Shown: positions 36,269 through 44,965, counted from the first letter of the stretch. The stretch: DNA of 64,000 bases from Christiangramia forsetii KT0803 (GCF_000060345.1 NC_008571.1:2976001-3040000); one strand, 5' to 3'. The notes: a model not told the origin generated them from the sequence alone. Translations and numbers: made by a program.

Positions 36269-37963
36269 ATGAAATTGAATGTAGCTTTAAAAGCCATTAT
36301 TGCTGTTGTTTGTGGCGTTAGCTTACTAAGCTGTAATAAATCGAACAATTACAAAAATACCTCACGTGCTACCGGATGGGACATAAATTCGGACGAAGGT
36401 GGATTCCAATACAATTCTGATTTCAAAGAGCAGGAAGCTGCTCCGGGATTGGTATTTGTAGAAGGAGGAACTTACACAATGGGACGGGTAGCAGATGATC
36501 CTATGCATGATTGGAACAACACTCCTACTCAACAGCACGTCCAGTCCTTTTACATGGACGAAACTGAGGTTACCAACAAAATGTATCTTGAATACCTGGA
36601 TTGGTTAAGACGTGTTTTTCCTCCTAGTGAAGAAAATTACAAGAATATTTATGACGGAGCTCTTCCTGATACTTTAGTCTGGAGAAACAGACTGGGTTAT
36701 AATGAAACAATGGTCACTAATTATCTTCGTCACCCTGCCTATGCAGAATATCCTGTAGTAGGAGTGAGCTGGATACAGGCTGTTGAATTTAGCAAATGGA
36801 GAACAGATCGTGTAAATGAAAGCAATCTTGAACGAGAAGGTTTCATTAAAGAAGGCGCTAGATACACAGACGTAGATGCATCTTCTACTTTTAATACAGA
36901 TACCTACATACACACTCCAAGTAAAGCGTACGGAGGAAACACTGAAATTAGTCAGGGTGGAGATGAGTCTCAAGACAGACTTGCAGATACAGACGACAAT
37001 GGAAATCCTATTAAAAAGATTTATCCTGGTCGGGAAAGTGGCTTGATTTATCCTGAATACAGACTTCCAACGGAAGCTGAATGGGAATACGCAGCTCTTG
37101 GACTTACCGGAATTAGAAATTACAACACATATCGTGGTAGAAAAAAATACCCATGGGATGGACAATACACCAGAAATGGTGATGTAAAGAAAATGGGAGA
37201 TCAGCTTGCTAACTTTAAGCAAGGTGATGGTGATTACGGCGGAATCGCCGGATGGAGTGATGATGGTGCAGATATTACTGCAGAAGTGAAATCTTATGAA
37301 TCAAATGATTTCGGACTTTATGATATGGCAGGAAATGTAGCTGAATGGGTTGCAGATGTCTACAGACCAATCGTAGATGATGAGTTCAACGATTTTAACT
37401 ACTACCGTGGTAATGTCTACACTAAGCATGCTATTAATGAAGACGGAAGCGTAAAAATTGTAGGAACAGACGATATTGTTTATGACACATTGAGCAATGG
37501 TAAACTCGTTGCGAGAAACCTTCCAGGTGAAATCGCTCAGGTTCCTGTTACTGAGGAAGACACATATATGAGGACAAACTTCACAGAAAGCGATCAAAGA
37601 GATTACCGTGATGGAGACAAGAGTTCAAGTAGATACTATCAACCTTTTCAGGAAACGGAAGAAGATCCTTCCAAGAGAATGTACAACTCACCAACTTACG
37701 ATAATTTTACTTATGCAGATAGCAGTGCAGAAGGTGGAATTACCGAAAGAGGTTATGACAAAGAAAAGAGAACTACTCTTATAAGTGATGAAGTAAGAGT
37801 CTACAAAGGAGGTAGCTGGAGAGACAGAGCTTATTGGTTAGACCCGGCTCAAAGACGTTATTTCCCACAGGGCATGGCTACAGATTATATAGGCTTTAGA
37901 AATGCAATGTCAAGAGTAGGATCTAAATCATTAGATAAAAATAAAACGGCTAGAAGTAATTAA
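36269..37963 (+). CDS. gldJ: Gliding motility/T9SS lipoprotein GldJ
   Basis: 564 residues from ATG 36269, which is preceded by AAGAAGGG and directly gives a lipoprotein signal (MKLNVALKAIIAVVCGVSLL-SC). A TTG 39 bp upstream would add a non-signal extension and was rejected. The body is a formylglycine-generating-enzyme/sulfatase-modifying fold: FVEGGTYTMGR, DETEVTNKMYLEYL, RLPTEAEWEYAA, DMAGNVAEWVADVY and KGGSWRDRAYW. The two catalytic Cys of true FGE are replaced, so the role is structural. GldJ stabilises GldK and is needed for gliding and T9SS. murF follows, a conserved flavobacterial pairing. Confidence 0.95.
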   Translation: MKLNVALKAIIAVVCGVSLLSCNKSNNYKNTSRATGWDINSDEGGFQYNSDFKEQEAAPGLVFVEGGTYTMGRVADDPMHDWNNTPTQQHVQSFYMDETEVTNKMYLEYLDWLRRVFPPSEENYKNIYDGALPDTLVWRNRLGYNETMVTNYLRHPAYAEYPVVGVSWIQAVEFSKWRTDRVNESNLEREGFIKEGARYTDVDASSTFNTDTYIHTPSKAYGGNTEISQGGDESQDRLADTDDNGNPIKKIYPGRESGLIYPEYRLPTEAEWEYAALGLTGIRNYNTYRGRKKYPWDGQYTRNGDVKKMGDQLANFKQGDGDYGGIAGWSDDGADITAEVKSYESNDFGLYDMAGNVAEWVADVYRPIVDDEFNDFNYYRGNVYTKHAINEDGSVKIVGTDDIVYDTLSNGKLVARNLPGEIAQVPVTEEDTYMRTNFTESDQRDYRDGDKSSSRYYQPFQETEEDPSKRMYNSPTYDNFTYADSSAEGGITERGYDKEKRTTLISDEVRVYKGGSWRDRAYWLDPAQRRYFPQGMATDYIGFRNAMSRVGSKSLDKNKTARSN

Positions 37964-37987
37964 AGGCCATTACCATAAAATAAACTT

Positions 37988-38020
37988 AAAGCCCTAATTT
38001 GTTTAGGGCTTTTTTTATAG
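37988..38020 (+). terminator. Terminator between gldJ and murF
   Basis: AAAGCCCTAA/TTAGGGCTTT hairpin followed by a T run. It ends about 10 bp before the murF ATG, so murF depends on read-through or a promoter within gldJ. Confidence 0.85.
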
Positions 38021-38029
38021 CTTTATTTT

Positions 38030-39322
38030 ATGAATACAGCTCGACTACATCAACGTTTTCTGCTTTGCTCTGGCGTTGATACAGATACCCGCAATATTAG
38101 GAAAGATAGTATGTTCTTTGCCCTAAAAGGCACTAATTTCAATGGAAATGAATTTGCTGGTGAAGCTTTAAAACAGGGAGCTAGCTATGTAGTTGTTGAT
38201 GATAAAAAATTTGTCAAAAATAAAGAACACTATATTTTAGTTCAGAATGTTCTGGAATCACTTCAGAAATTAGCTATTTTTCATAGAAAATATCTGGGCA
38301 TTCCTATTCTCGCAATTACAGGAAGCAATGGAAAAACAACGACAAAGGAGCTTGTTCATTCTGTTCTTTTAAGGAAATTTAAAACCATTGCCACTAAAGG
38401 CAATTTAAACAATCATATTGGAGTTCCTCTTACCTTGTTATCCATGGATGATCATACTGAATTTGGAATCGTGGAAATGGGGGCAAATCACCCCTTAGAG
38501 ATAGAGTTTCTCTGCACAATTGCTAACCCGGATTACGGATATATTACTAATTTTGGAAAAGCCCATCTTGAAGGTTTTGGGAGTCTGGAAGGAGTTGTAA
38601 AAGCCAAAACCGAACTTTATAAAAATTTACAGGAAAGACATAAATTGATCTTTCTGAATATTGATGATGAAGTTCAAAGGAAACACGAAAATTACAACCA
38701 CACCTTTAGCTTTGGAGAAAGTAACGAGGCCGATGTACAACTAAGCTATCAATCAGGACTTGCTAATGCACAACTTAATTACAATAATACCGATTTTAAG
38801 AGCAAGCTAACTGGCGAATACAATGCTAAAAATATGGCTGCCGCACTATGTATAGGCCTTTATTTTAAAGTGAAGTTTGAAGAGATCCAAACAGCACTCT
38901 CAAATTACAGCCCAGATAATAATCGTTCCCAAACTTTAAACACTGCTTCCAACACTATAATAATGGATGCATACAATGCAAATCCTACCAGCATGCACGC
39001 CGCATTAGAGAATTTTAAGCAACTTAAAACCAATAAGCAAAAGATTGCTATTCTGGGAGACATGTTCGAGCTTGGAAGCTCCGCCGTCACAGAACATCAA
39101 ATTATTGCAAATTATGTTCAAAATAGTGATTTCGCAGAAACTTATCTCCTTGGGGATAATTTCAAAAACACCAATACAAGTAGCAATTTTATCTTTAAAT
39201 TTAAATCTATAGAGAGCCTAAAAGAACATTTAAAAGAAACCGATTTTCAAAATTGCTATTTCCTTATTAAAGGTTCTAGAGGAATGGCCCTGGAAAGAGT
39301 TTTGGATTCCATAAAGAAATAA
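38030..39322 (+). CDS. murF: UDP-N-acetylmuramoyl-tripeptide--D-alanyl-D-alanine ligase
   Basis: 430 residues. The Mur ligase P-loop ITGSNGKTTTKE, the GNLNNHIGVPLTLL motif, VEMGANHPLEIEFLC and the C-terminal MDAYNANPTSMHAALENF are all present, identifying MurF rather than MurC/D/E. It adds D-Ala-D-Ala to UDP-MurNAc-tripeptide. The terminator-like hairpin between gldJ and murF leaves only ~10 bp, so the gene may be partially uncoupled from gldJ. It converges with an NTF2-like gene, 3 bp apart. Confidence 0.97.
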   Translation: MNTARLHQRFLLCSGVDTDTRNIRKDSMFFALKGTNFNGNEFAGEALKQGASYVVVDDKKFVKNKEHYILVQNVLESLQKLAIFHRKYLGIPILAITGSNGKTTTKELVHSVLLRKFKTIATKGNLNNHIGVPLTLLSMDDHTEFGIVEMGANHPLEIEFLCTIANPDYGYITNFGKAHLEGFGSLEGVVKAKTELYKNLQERHKLIFLNIDDEVQRKHENYNHTFSFGESNEADVQLSYQSGLANAQLNYNNTDFKSKLTGEYNAKNMAAALCIGLYFKVKFEEIQTALSNYSPDNNRSQTLNTASNTIIMDAYNANPTSMHAALENFKQLKTNKQKIAILGDMFELGSSAVTEHQIIANYVQNSDFAETYLLGDNFKNTNTSSNFIFKFKSIESLKEHLKETDFQNCYFLIKGSRGMALERVLDSIKK

Positions 39323-39325
39323 AAT

Positions 39326-39778
39326 CTATTTAACTTCAGTTTTCCTGGTAGAGTGGAGCATATCCAGTCTCCAGCCATCTTTAGTTTTAATAGCCGTTGC
39401 ACTTTCCAACCAATTCATTTCACCAACAATCTTATCCCCTTTCCTGAAAGTCGCTTTGTTATGATAAGCAAGCCAGGCCGCATCTCCATGTATGGTTATC
39501 TGAATGAACTCAAAATCATTCATACGCTTTACACCTTTCATAGTTTCTGAATTCAGCATCCTCCTAAGTTTCATCATGTCCCAAACTTCTCCATTTTCGA
39601 GGAGAACGAAATCATCTGTAAAATACTCAGGGATGCTTTCCGCATCCAATTCAGATAAAATATCATCAAAAGAGTTCTGAACCAAAGTTTTTAATTGCTC
39701 CTCATCAGAAACGGTTTGAGCACGCGAAGTATTAATCATATAGAAGAATAGAACAAAGTAAATTAAAAGCTTTTTCAT
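39326..39778 (-). CDS. Secreted NTF2-like (DUF4440/SnoaL-type) protein
   Basis: 150 residues. A signal peptide (MKKLLIYFVLFFYMINTSRAQ) precedes a compact cone-fold domain with LVQNSFDDILSELD, DDFVLLENGEVWD, AAWLAYHNKATF and WRLDMLHSTR, the layout of DUF4440/NTF2-like proteins. Catalytic residues cannot be assigned. It is probably periplasmic. It converges with murF and lies upstream of no other gene; tRNA genes on the same strand precede it. Confidence 0.8.
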   Translation of the reverse strand: MKKLLIYFVLFFYMINTSRAQTVSDEEQLKTLVQNSFDDILSELDAESIPEYFTDDFVLLENGEVWDMMKLRRMLNSETMKGVKRMNDFEFIQITIHGDAAWLAYHNKATFRKGDKIVGEMNWLESATAIKTKDGWRLDMLHSTRKTEVK

Positions 39779-39810
39779 GAGTCAAAATTTTAATGAATTT
39801 CCGGAAAACG

Positions 39811-39834
39811 AAAAAACCTCACATAATTGTGAGG
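39811..39834 (-). terminator. Terminator of tRNA-Val(GAC)
   Basis: CCTCACA-TAAT-TGTGAGG perfect hairpin with six T residues on the minus strand, 12 bp after the tRNA 3' end. Confidence 0.88.
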
Positions 39835-39845
39835 CCTAATTCATG

Positions 39846-39920
39846 TGAGTGATACTGGATTCGAACCAGTGACCCCTACCCTGTCAAGGTAATGCTCTGA
39901 ACCAACTGAGCTAATCACCC
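39846..39920 (-). tRNA. tRNA-Val (anticodon GAC)
   Basis: 75 nt; acceptor GGGTGAT pairs with ATCACTC (one G-T pair), discriminator A. The D-loop AGCTCAGTTGGTTCAGAGC, anticodon loop TTGACAG (anticodon GAC) and T-arm GGTTCGAATCC are all cloverleaf-consistent. CCA is not encoded. Its own -7 box and terminator frame it. Confidence 0.95.
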
Positions 39921-39930
39921 AATCACAAAA

Positions 39931-39938
39931 CAAATATA
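39931..39938 (-). promoter_or_regulatory. -7 promoter box for tRNA-Val(GAC)
   Basis: TATATTTG on the minus strand, 11 bp before the tRNA 5' end. The sequence further upstream runs into the transposon remnant zone, so the -33 region may have been replaced. Confidence 0.6.
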
Positions 39939-40025
39939 TAAAAACTCCGTCTGGAATATATAACTGCTCTTCACATTAAAATTCCAAGGCTTATTATCTT
40001 CACTCCAAAGCTCCGGACTTCCTAG

Positions 40026-40421
40026 CATAGGTACCTCCTTTACAAAGCACCTTCAAACTGGACAGAAAACCAATACGGGCGAAGTAAAATACTATTTGAA
40101 CTTTACCCCAATATCGCACTGGTATTTACCCTTGCGCAAAGGCTATGGGATATATTTAGTAAAGCAAAGTCAATAGAGGCGGCTTATACAAAACTGGCTC
40201 ACTAGTACAAAGATATAGAAGAAACAGGGTTTAAAGCATTCAATACAATTGCAAACACGATAAAACTCAACTATAGATCCATCTTGAACTTTTTTATCAA
40301 TAGAAGCACAAATGCTTCAGCAGAATCATTTAATGCAAAGATAAAAGCCTTTAGGTCCCAATTTAGAGGAGTAAGAAATGTAGAATTCTTCCTATATAGA
40401 TTAACCAATATTTTTGCATAA
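40026..40421 (+). pseudogene. Remnant of an ISL3-like transposase (C-terminal part)
   Basis: One reading frame gives a transposase-like C-terminus: TENQYGRSKILFELYPNIAL, then KLAH-stop-YKDIEETGFKA, and finally ESFNAKIKAFRSQFRGVRN-VEFFLYRLTNIFA before TAA at 40419. The ESFNAKIKxFR...GVRNxxFFLYRL ending and the NQ..R..ILFELYP segment are typical of DDE transposases of ISL3/ISAon1-like elements in Bacteroidota. An in-frame TAG at 40203 and a stop at 40023 with no N-terminal domain show it is dead. It lies between two tRNA-Val genes. Terminal repeats were not identified. Confidence 0.85.
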
Positions 40422-40471
40422 ACACAACAATTAGGCTTGATCCACAATTAGACTTAAATCATGATAGAAAT

Positions 40472-40503
40472 AAAAAAAGGCTTCCATAATTGGAAACCTT
40501 TTT
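40472..40503 (-). terminator. Terminator of tRNA-Val(TAC)
   Basis: AAAAAGG(C)TTCC-ATAAT-GGAA(A)CCTTTTT hairpin with a seven-T run on the minus strand, just past the tRNA 3' end. It is nearly symmetrical, so it could also stop plus-strand transcription from the transposase remnant. Confidence 0.82.
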
Positions 40504-40511
40504 AGATTCTG

Positions 40512-40586
40512 TGGGCGCGAAGGGATTCGAACCCCTGACCCCTTGGGTGTAAACCAAGTGCTCTGAACCAACTGAGCTACGCGCCC
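40512..40586 (-). tRNA. tRNA-Val (anticodon TAC)
   Basis: 75 nt; acceptor GGGCGCG/CGCGCCC, discriminator A. D-arm AGCTCAGTTGGTTCAGAGC is identical to the neighbouring tRNA-Val. Anticodon stem CTTGG/CCAAG encloses TTTACAC (anticodon TAC), and the T-arm is GGTTCGAATCC. CCA is not encoded. Confidence 0.95.
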
Positions 40587-40603
40587 TTGCGTGATTGCGG
40601 ATG

Positions 40604-40611
40604 CAAATATA
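40604..40611 (-). promoter_or_regulatory. -7 promoter box for tRNA-Val(TAC)
   Basis: TATATTTG on the minus strand, 18 bp before the tRNA 5' end; a perfect TAnnTTTG match. Confidence 0.6.
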
Positions 40612-40732
40612 GGCTACATTTTCAATTACGCAAAACAATTCAAGAAAAAAATTAAATTATTTTTTCCAGCCTAAAATTGATGAATAAACCCCACGAAAAA
40701 AGATATAAACTAAAGAGTTCTACATCAGTTTT

Positions 40733-41554
40733 TTACTTCATTAATTCGGGTACACTTCGATAGACGTAATCTGCATGTTTACCTGTAAAAAGTTTCCCCA
40801 TATCTTTAATAAAAGTGCTTCGCTCCTTTTCATCCTCCCAATTGGATGAAACCAAGCCCTCCTCTTCTTCAAAAAATTCTTCAATATCTGCCAAACTATC
40901 AAATACAAAAACTTCACTCATTTCACGGCTGTTAGAGCCCCATAAATGTCTGTGAGTGTAGTAACCTTTAAGTTTTTGACTCTTCTTTGTAATTTTTTCA
41001 AAATACTCTTTGAATTTTTCTGGAGAACCCTCACCGTCCATTGCAAGATTATTGCTACGCATATAATAGATACGTGATTTATCTGTCTCAGATTCTGGAA
41101 TCATAAAGTTCATGGATTGATAGATCTCATCGCTATGATCGCGTGAATAATAATTTTCCTGTTTAACGAAAAATGCCTGTCTTTCATCTTCATTAGGCCA
41201 TGCTTCCTCTATTAGCTTTTGATTTATTTCATTAGATTTTTCAATATCTGCCCAGGTTTTATAGACATTTACAAGCAAAACCTCTGAATTATCTGGAGTA
41301 AAATAATGGGTATAAACCCCTGAAGAAAGGATAAGTTCATTTTTACTGGTAACATTTTGGAAAAACTTTTTTTCGGTATCTAACCAATCTGAAAAATCGG
41401 TATTGGGATCATCGTTCCAATGAGTAATGGTCATTGTAATAAAAACAGGTTCATAGGCTTGCGCCTCTGGTTGATCTGTCTCTTCCTGACTCACGCCAAT
41501 ACTGCATAGGCATAGCATGAATACAAATAATACGAGTTTTGAAATAGTTTTCAT
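40733..41554 (-). CDS. Secreted protein with two tandem NIPSNAP-like/ferredoxin-fold repeats
   Basis: 273 residues from ATG 41554, which opens a signal peptide (MKTISKLVLFVFMLCLCSIG, cut near VSQ); a non-ATG start 48 bp upstream was rejected. The mature protein has two related halves: each ends with an acidic helix and a similar tail, HSDEIYQSM in the first and HADYVYRSV in the second, preceded by NEDERQAFFVKQ and WEDEKERSTFIKD. The spacing suggests a duplicated dimeric alpha/beta-barrel (NIPSNAP/ABM-like) domain. No enzyme motif was recognised. It is a stand-alone gene between a tRNA and the folC operon. Confidence 0.7.
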   Translation of the reverse strand: MKTISKLVLFVFMLCLCSIGVSQEETDQPEAQAYEPVFITMTITHWNDDPNTDFSDWLDTEKKFFQNVTSKNELILSSGVYTHYFTPDNSEVLLVNVYKTWADIEKSNEINQKLIEEAWPNEDERQAFFVKQENYYSRDHSDEIYQSMNFMIPESETDKSRIYYMRSNNLAMDGEGSPEKFKEYFEKITKKSQKLKGYYTHRHLWGSNSREMSEVFVFDSLADIEEFFEEEEGLVSSNWEDEKERSTFIKDMGKLFTGKHADYVYRSVPELMK

Positions 41555-41709
41555 TGTGAGTTGATTTTTTAGTGAATAAATATTCATAGTATAAAAAGTC
41601 AACTAATAGGTAGGTATGGGAAAAATACTAAAACGAAGAATAACTCAATTTACTGAATTACAGTATTTTATAAAGATAAGGTAAATTTTAATTCTAAGTA
41701 ATCTTTAAA

Positions 41710-42930
41710 TTATAATACTTCTGCCACTGTAAAGTTGCTGCCTCCAACAAAAATAAGATCTTCATCTAAGGCCTCTTCTTCCGCAGCTCGAAAAGCTTCC
41801 AAAACTGACATGTATATATTTCCTTCTAAACTGTATTTAGCAGCTTCAGCTTGAAGAATATCAACTTCAAGTCCTCTGGGAACGTTAGGTTGTGCAAAAT
41901 AAAATTTCGCACTATCAGGAAATAATGGTAAAACTTTAGAAAGGTCTTTATCATTCACCACACCGAGAACTATATGAAGTTGCTGAAATTTCTCTTTTTT
42001 CAGTTGATTCATTACAAGTTTGAGACCTTCAGCATTATGCGCTGTATCACAAATTACTTTTGGCTTCTCACGTATCACATCCCAGCGTCCCTGAAGTCCC
42101 GTATGTAGTTTTACGCTGGTTAATCCATTTATAATTGCTTCTTCTGAAATATCCCAGTCGGCTCCCTTTAATACCTCTACTGAAGCAAGCACAGTTCTGA
42201 TATTTTTTTTCTGATAATCCCCTTTTAAATCTGTATAATATTGTTGGAACTTAAAATCTTCAGCAAATAATATTCTGGAATTTAATTTTTCTGAAACATT
42301 TTTAAAAACAGCTTCAGTTTCTGTTTGCCTTTCACCTATCACCACCGGAATATTAGCTTTAATGATCCCGGCTTTCTCTCCAGCGATTTCAGATAAATTC
42401 TCTCCAAGGAAAGCAGTATGATCCAAGCCTATATTGGTAATTATTGAAAGTTCAGGAATGATAATATTAGTAGAATCAAGCCTGCCCCCCATTCCGGTCT
42501 CAATAATGGCAATGTCAACTTCCTGTTTTGCAAAATAATCGAAGGCCATTCCCACGCTCATTTCAAAAAAACTAAGCTTATTTTGTTCTAGAAAATTTTG
42601 ATTTTCTTCAATAAACGGAACAACATCTCCTTCTGAAATTAACTTTCCATTAATCCTAATACGCTCTCTAAAATCTTTTAGATGTGGTGAAGTATACAAG
42701 CCGGTTTTATAACCGGCCGACTGAAAAATTGAAGCCAGCATATGACTCACAGAGCCTTTCCCATTGGTCCCGGCAACATGAATACTTTTAAATTTATTTT
42801 CGGGATGATCCAAATGTTCAGCTAATTCCAAAGTATTGGAAAGATCTTTTTTAAAAGCTGTCTTTCCTACTCGCTGGTACATTGGTAACTGCTGAAACAT
42901 CCAGTCAACAGTTTCTTTATAAGCTTTCAC
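41710..42930 (-). CDS. folC: Bifunctional folylpolyglutamate/dihydrofolate synthase
   Basis: 406 residues. The Mur-ligase-like P-loop VAGTNGKGSVSHML, SPHLKDFRERIRING and ETGMGGRLDSTN are FolC signatures, as is the C-terminal DTAHNAEGLK. The enzyme ligates glutamate to dihydropteroate and folates. Translation starts at a GTG immediately abutting the upstream tonB stop codon (TAA-GTG), and the family start (ETVDWMFQQLPMYQR) follows 5 residues in. It is the last gene of the exbB-exbD-tonB-folC operon. Confidence 0.95.
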   Translation of the reverse strand: MKAYKETVDWMFQQLPMYQRVGKTAFKKDLSNTLELAEHLDHPENKFKSIHVAGTNGKGSVSHMLASIFQSAGYKTGLYTSPHLKDFRERIRINGKLISEGDVVPFIEENQNFLEQNKLSFFEMSVGMAFDYFAKQEVDIAIIETGMGGRLDSTNIIIPELSIITNIGLDHTAFLGENLSEIAGEKAGIIKANIPVVIGERQTETEAVFKNVSEKLNSRILFAEDFKFQQYYTDLKGDYQKKNIRTVLASVEVLKGADWDISEEAIINGLTSVKLHTGLQGRWDVIREKPKVICDTAHNAEGLKLVMNQLKKEKFQQLHIVLGVVNDKDLSKVLPLFPDSAKFYFAQPNVPRGLEVDILQAEAAKYSLEGNIYMSVLEAFRAAEEEALDEDLIFVGGSNFTVAEVL

Positions 42931-43755
42931 TTACTCGGTAAGTTTAAAATTGTAGATGATTGTTCCTACCTGCTGAGATGGTGCGTTAGAATCGCTATTA
43001 AATCTTGTTGCGAGGGCGGCTCTTTTTGCAGGTCCTGTTAAACACGAAGCGCTATTTGTAGTTCCTTTCATTCCTGGCTGTGCGCTTACAACCCTACCTG
43101 ACTGATCTACCACTATTTTCACTACCACAATTCCAGATTCGTTGCAATCCTGAACAAATTTCTCCTTATTCAGCGCCTTTCTTCCTCCCAGCCTATAATT
43201 ACCATCTCCATCCAGACCTGATCCCTGCCCATAATAAGAACTTGCATTTGGATCTCCATCCGGACTTCCTTTATCTCCGGCCACATTATCATTTCCCTCT
43301 CCACCGTTTGCAGTACCAGACCTTTCTGGTCCATTTAGAATACTACTTAGAGCATCGTTCGTAGATTTATCTGGTTTTGGTTCCGGTTTCTTTACTGGCT
43401 TAGGGTCTTCTTTAGGAGGTTCAGGTTGTTTTGTTTCAACGGGAGTTGGTTTCTTCTTTTTCTTTTCGATCACCGGGGCTTCCTCAATATCCTGAGTAAC
43501 CACCTCTTTCTCGATCACTGGTTCAGATTTTACCGGCTGTGCTGTTGATTGTTTTGGTGCAGATTTTACAGGTTCTTTAGGCTGCTCATTTCCTGAACCA
43601 ACTTCAGAAGTCCCAAAGTTTATAGCAATCCCACTTTCTGGTGGTGGATCTAAATAGGTTAGACCGAAAAAAATCAAAAGAAGAATAAGCACTACATGTA
43701 TTGCTACTGTAATGGTCAGTGATTTCTTCTCATGTTTTGTTTCCAGCATTGACAT
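42931..43755 (-). CDS. Energy transducer TonB family protein
   Basis: 274 residues. One N-terminal helix (LTITVAIHVVLILLLIFFGL) anchors the protein; a long Pro/Lys/Glu-rich segment (about 55-140, KKKKPTPVETKQPEPPKEDP-like) spans the periplasm. A small globular C-terminus has VVVKIVVDQSGRVVSAQPG and ends in IIYNFKL. The C-terminal domain resembles the TonB fold but is closer to the TolA/TonB-like proteins of flavobacteria. With ExbB and ExbD just upstream it forms a proton-motive-force-driven complex serving outer-membrane receptors. Confidence 0.88.
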   Translation of the reverse strand: MSMLETKHEKKSLTITVAIHVVLILLLIFFGLTYLDPPPESGIAINFGTSEVGSGNEQPKEPVKSAPKQSTAQPVKSEPVIEKEVVTQDIEEAPVIEKKKKKPTPVETKQPEPPKEDPKPVKKPEPKPDKSTNDALSSILNGPERSGTANGGEGNDNVAGDKGSPDGDPNASSYYGQGSGLDGDGNYRLGGRKALNKEKFVQDCNESGIVVVKIVVDQSGRVVSAQPGMKGTTNSASCLTGPAKRAALATRFNSDSNAPSQQVGTIIYNFKLTE

Positions 43756-43756
43756 T

Positions 43757-44149
43757 CTATTCAGGTTTTACCGCTAAAACTATCTTATAACTATTTCTAT
43801 TAGCAATATCCATTACGTTTACCGCCTTTTCAATAGGTACTCCTTCTTCAGCTCTCAGGATAATCGTTGGATTCTCTTCCCCGGCCAATTTACTTTTCAG
43901 CGTTGATTCCAGGGCACTATTACTAATTCTTTCACTGTTGATATACACCTGAAGATCTTTAGTAATACTTACCGAAAGTGTTTGCTTATTGGTAGTTTTA
44001 CCTTTTGCCTTCGGAAGGATTAGATCCAATGCCTCTGGAGTGATTACCGGTGAGGTTAGCATAAAAAAGATGAGCAGTAGAAAAACTACATCTGTCATCG
44101 AGCTCATGCTAAACTCCGGACTTATTTTATTTCTTCCTCTTAAATTCAT
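43757..44149 (-). CDS. exbD: ExbD/TolR family biopolymer transport protein
   Basis: 130 residues. A single N-terminal helix follows SMTDVVFLLLIFFML, containing the Asp required for proton coupling. The periplasmic domain has LDLILPKAKGK and ILRAEEGVPIEKAVNVMD. It sits 1 bp from exbB and 1 bp from the TonB-like gene. Confidence 0.95.
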   Translation of the reverse strand: MNLRGRNKISPEFSMSSMTDVVFLLLIFFMLTSPVITPEALDLILPKAKGKTTNKQTLSVSITKDLQVYINSERISNSALESTLKSKLAGEENPTIILRAEEGVPIEKAVNVMDIANRNSYKIVLAVKPE

Positions 44150-44150
44150 A

Positions 44151-44852
44151 TTAAGCAGGTTCGTTTAAAAGGTCAAGGAAATCTACCGCAGTAGCCTCCA
44201 TTTGATGAACCACTTTATCTGTCTTTACAACAAGGTGGTTATAACCTATATAAGCGATAATTCCCACTATTAGACCGGCGACGGTAGTAGTCATAGCAGT
44301 ATAAATTCCTTCTGCCAGTGCTCCCATTTGCGCCTGCCCGCTGCTTGTAGCCAGTTCATGGAAAGCAAGCACCATACCAATTACAGTTCCAAGGAAACCA
44401 ATCATGGGCGCTGCTCCGGCAATAGTTGCCAGAATACTCACATTCTTTTCCAGTTTATAGACCTCTAGCCTACCTGCATTCTCGATTGCGGTATTAATAT
44501 CTTCCAACGGACTTCCAATTCTGGATATCCCTTTTTCAGTTAGCCTGGCAACAGGGGATTCGCTCTGGGCACATCTAATCTTTGCAGATTCAATATTACC
44601 CCCCTGAACACTATCTTTAATTTGATGCATAAAGTTCTTATCCACCCGACTTGCTGCTTTGATTGCAAAAAGTCTTTCAAAATAGATGTATACCGCTGCG
44701 AATAATAGAACAAAGAGAATAATAATGATGATCTGGCCACCAAGACCGCCGCTAAACATTAGATCGAATAACGATAAAGTCTTCTCTTCTACGACCGGTT
44801 CTGCTGCCTGTGCAGCTTCAGCCACCTCGTCCTGCTGAAAAAAGTTAAGCAT
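44151..44852 (-). CDS. exbB: MotA/TolQ/ExbB proton channel family protein
   Basis: 233 residues with three helices. The conserved IATIAGAAPMIGFLGTVIGM and GQAQMGALAEGIYTAMTTTVAGL segments line the proton channel. It is the first gene of the exbB-exbD-tonB-folC operon; a perfect -7 box lies 54 bp upstream. Whether the complex serves TonB-dependent receptors or Tol-like envelope maintenance is not settled by sequence, but the TonB-like partner favours uptake. Confidence 0.95.
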   Translation of the reverse strand: MLNFFQQDEVAEAAQAAEPVVEEKTLSLFDLMFSGGLGGQIIIIILFVLLFAAVYIYFERLFAIKAASRVDKNFMHQIKDSVQGGNIESAKIRCAQSESPVARLTEKGISRIGSPLEDINTAIENAGRLEVYKLEKNVSILATIAGAAPMIGFLGTVIGMVLAFHELATSSGQAQMGALAEGIYTAMTTTVAGLIVGIIAYIGYNHLVVKTDKVVHQMEATAVDFLDLLNEPA

Positions 44853-44905
44853 ATGTATAATTGGGTTTTGTATTGTAACGTGCTAATATGATTTTAATTG
44901 TAAAC

Positions 44906-44913
44906 CAAATTTA
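44906..44913 (-). promoter_or_regulatory. -7 promoter box for exbB-exbD-tonB-folC
   Basis: TAAATTTG on the minus strand, a perfect TAnnTTTG match 54 bp before the exbB ATG. Confidence 0.5.
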
Positions 44914-44965
44914 AATAAACAACCGGGCAGATTTATCTGAACCTTCAAAATGTTTATAAAAACTT

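Noticed and set aside
36269-37963. GldJ as an active formylglycine-generating enzyme
   Set aside because: The fold is present, but the two catalytic Cys are replaced in the KGGSWRDRAYW region, so the role is structural as known for GldJ.
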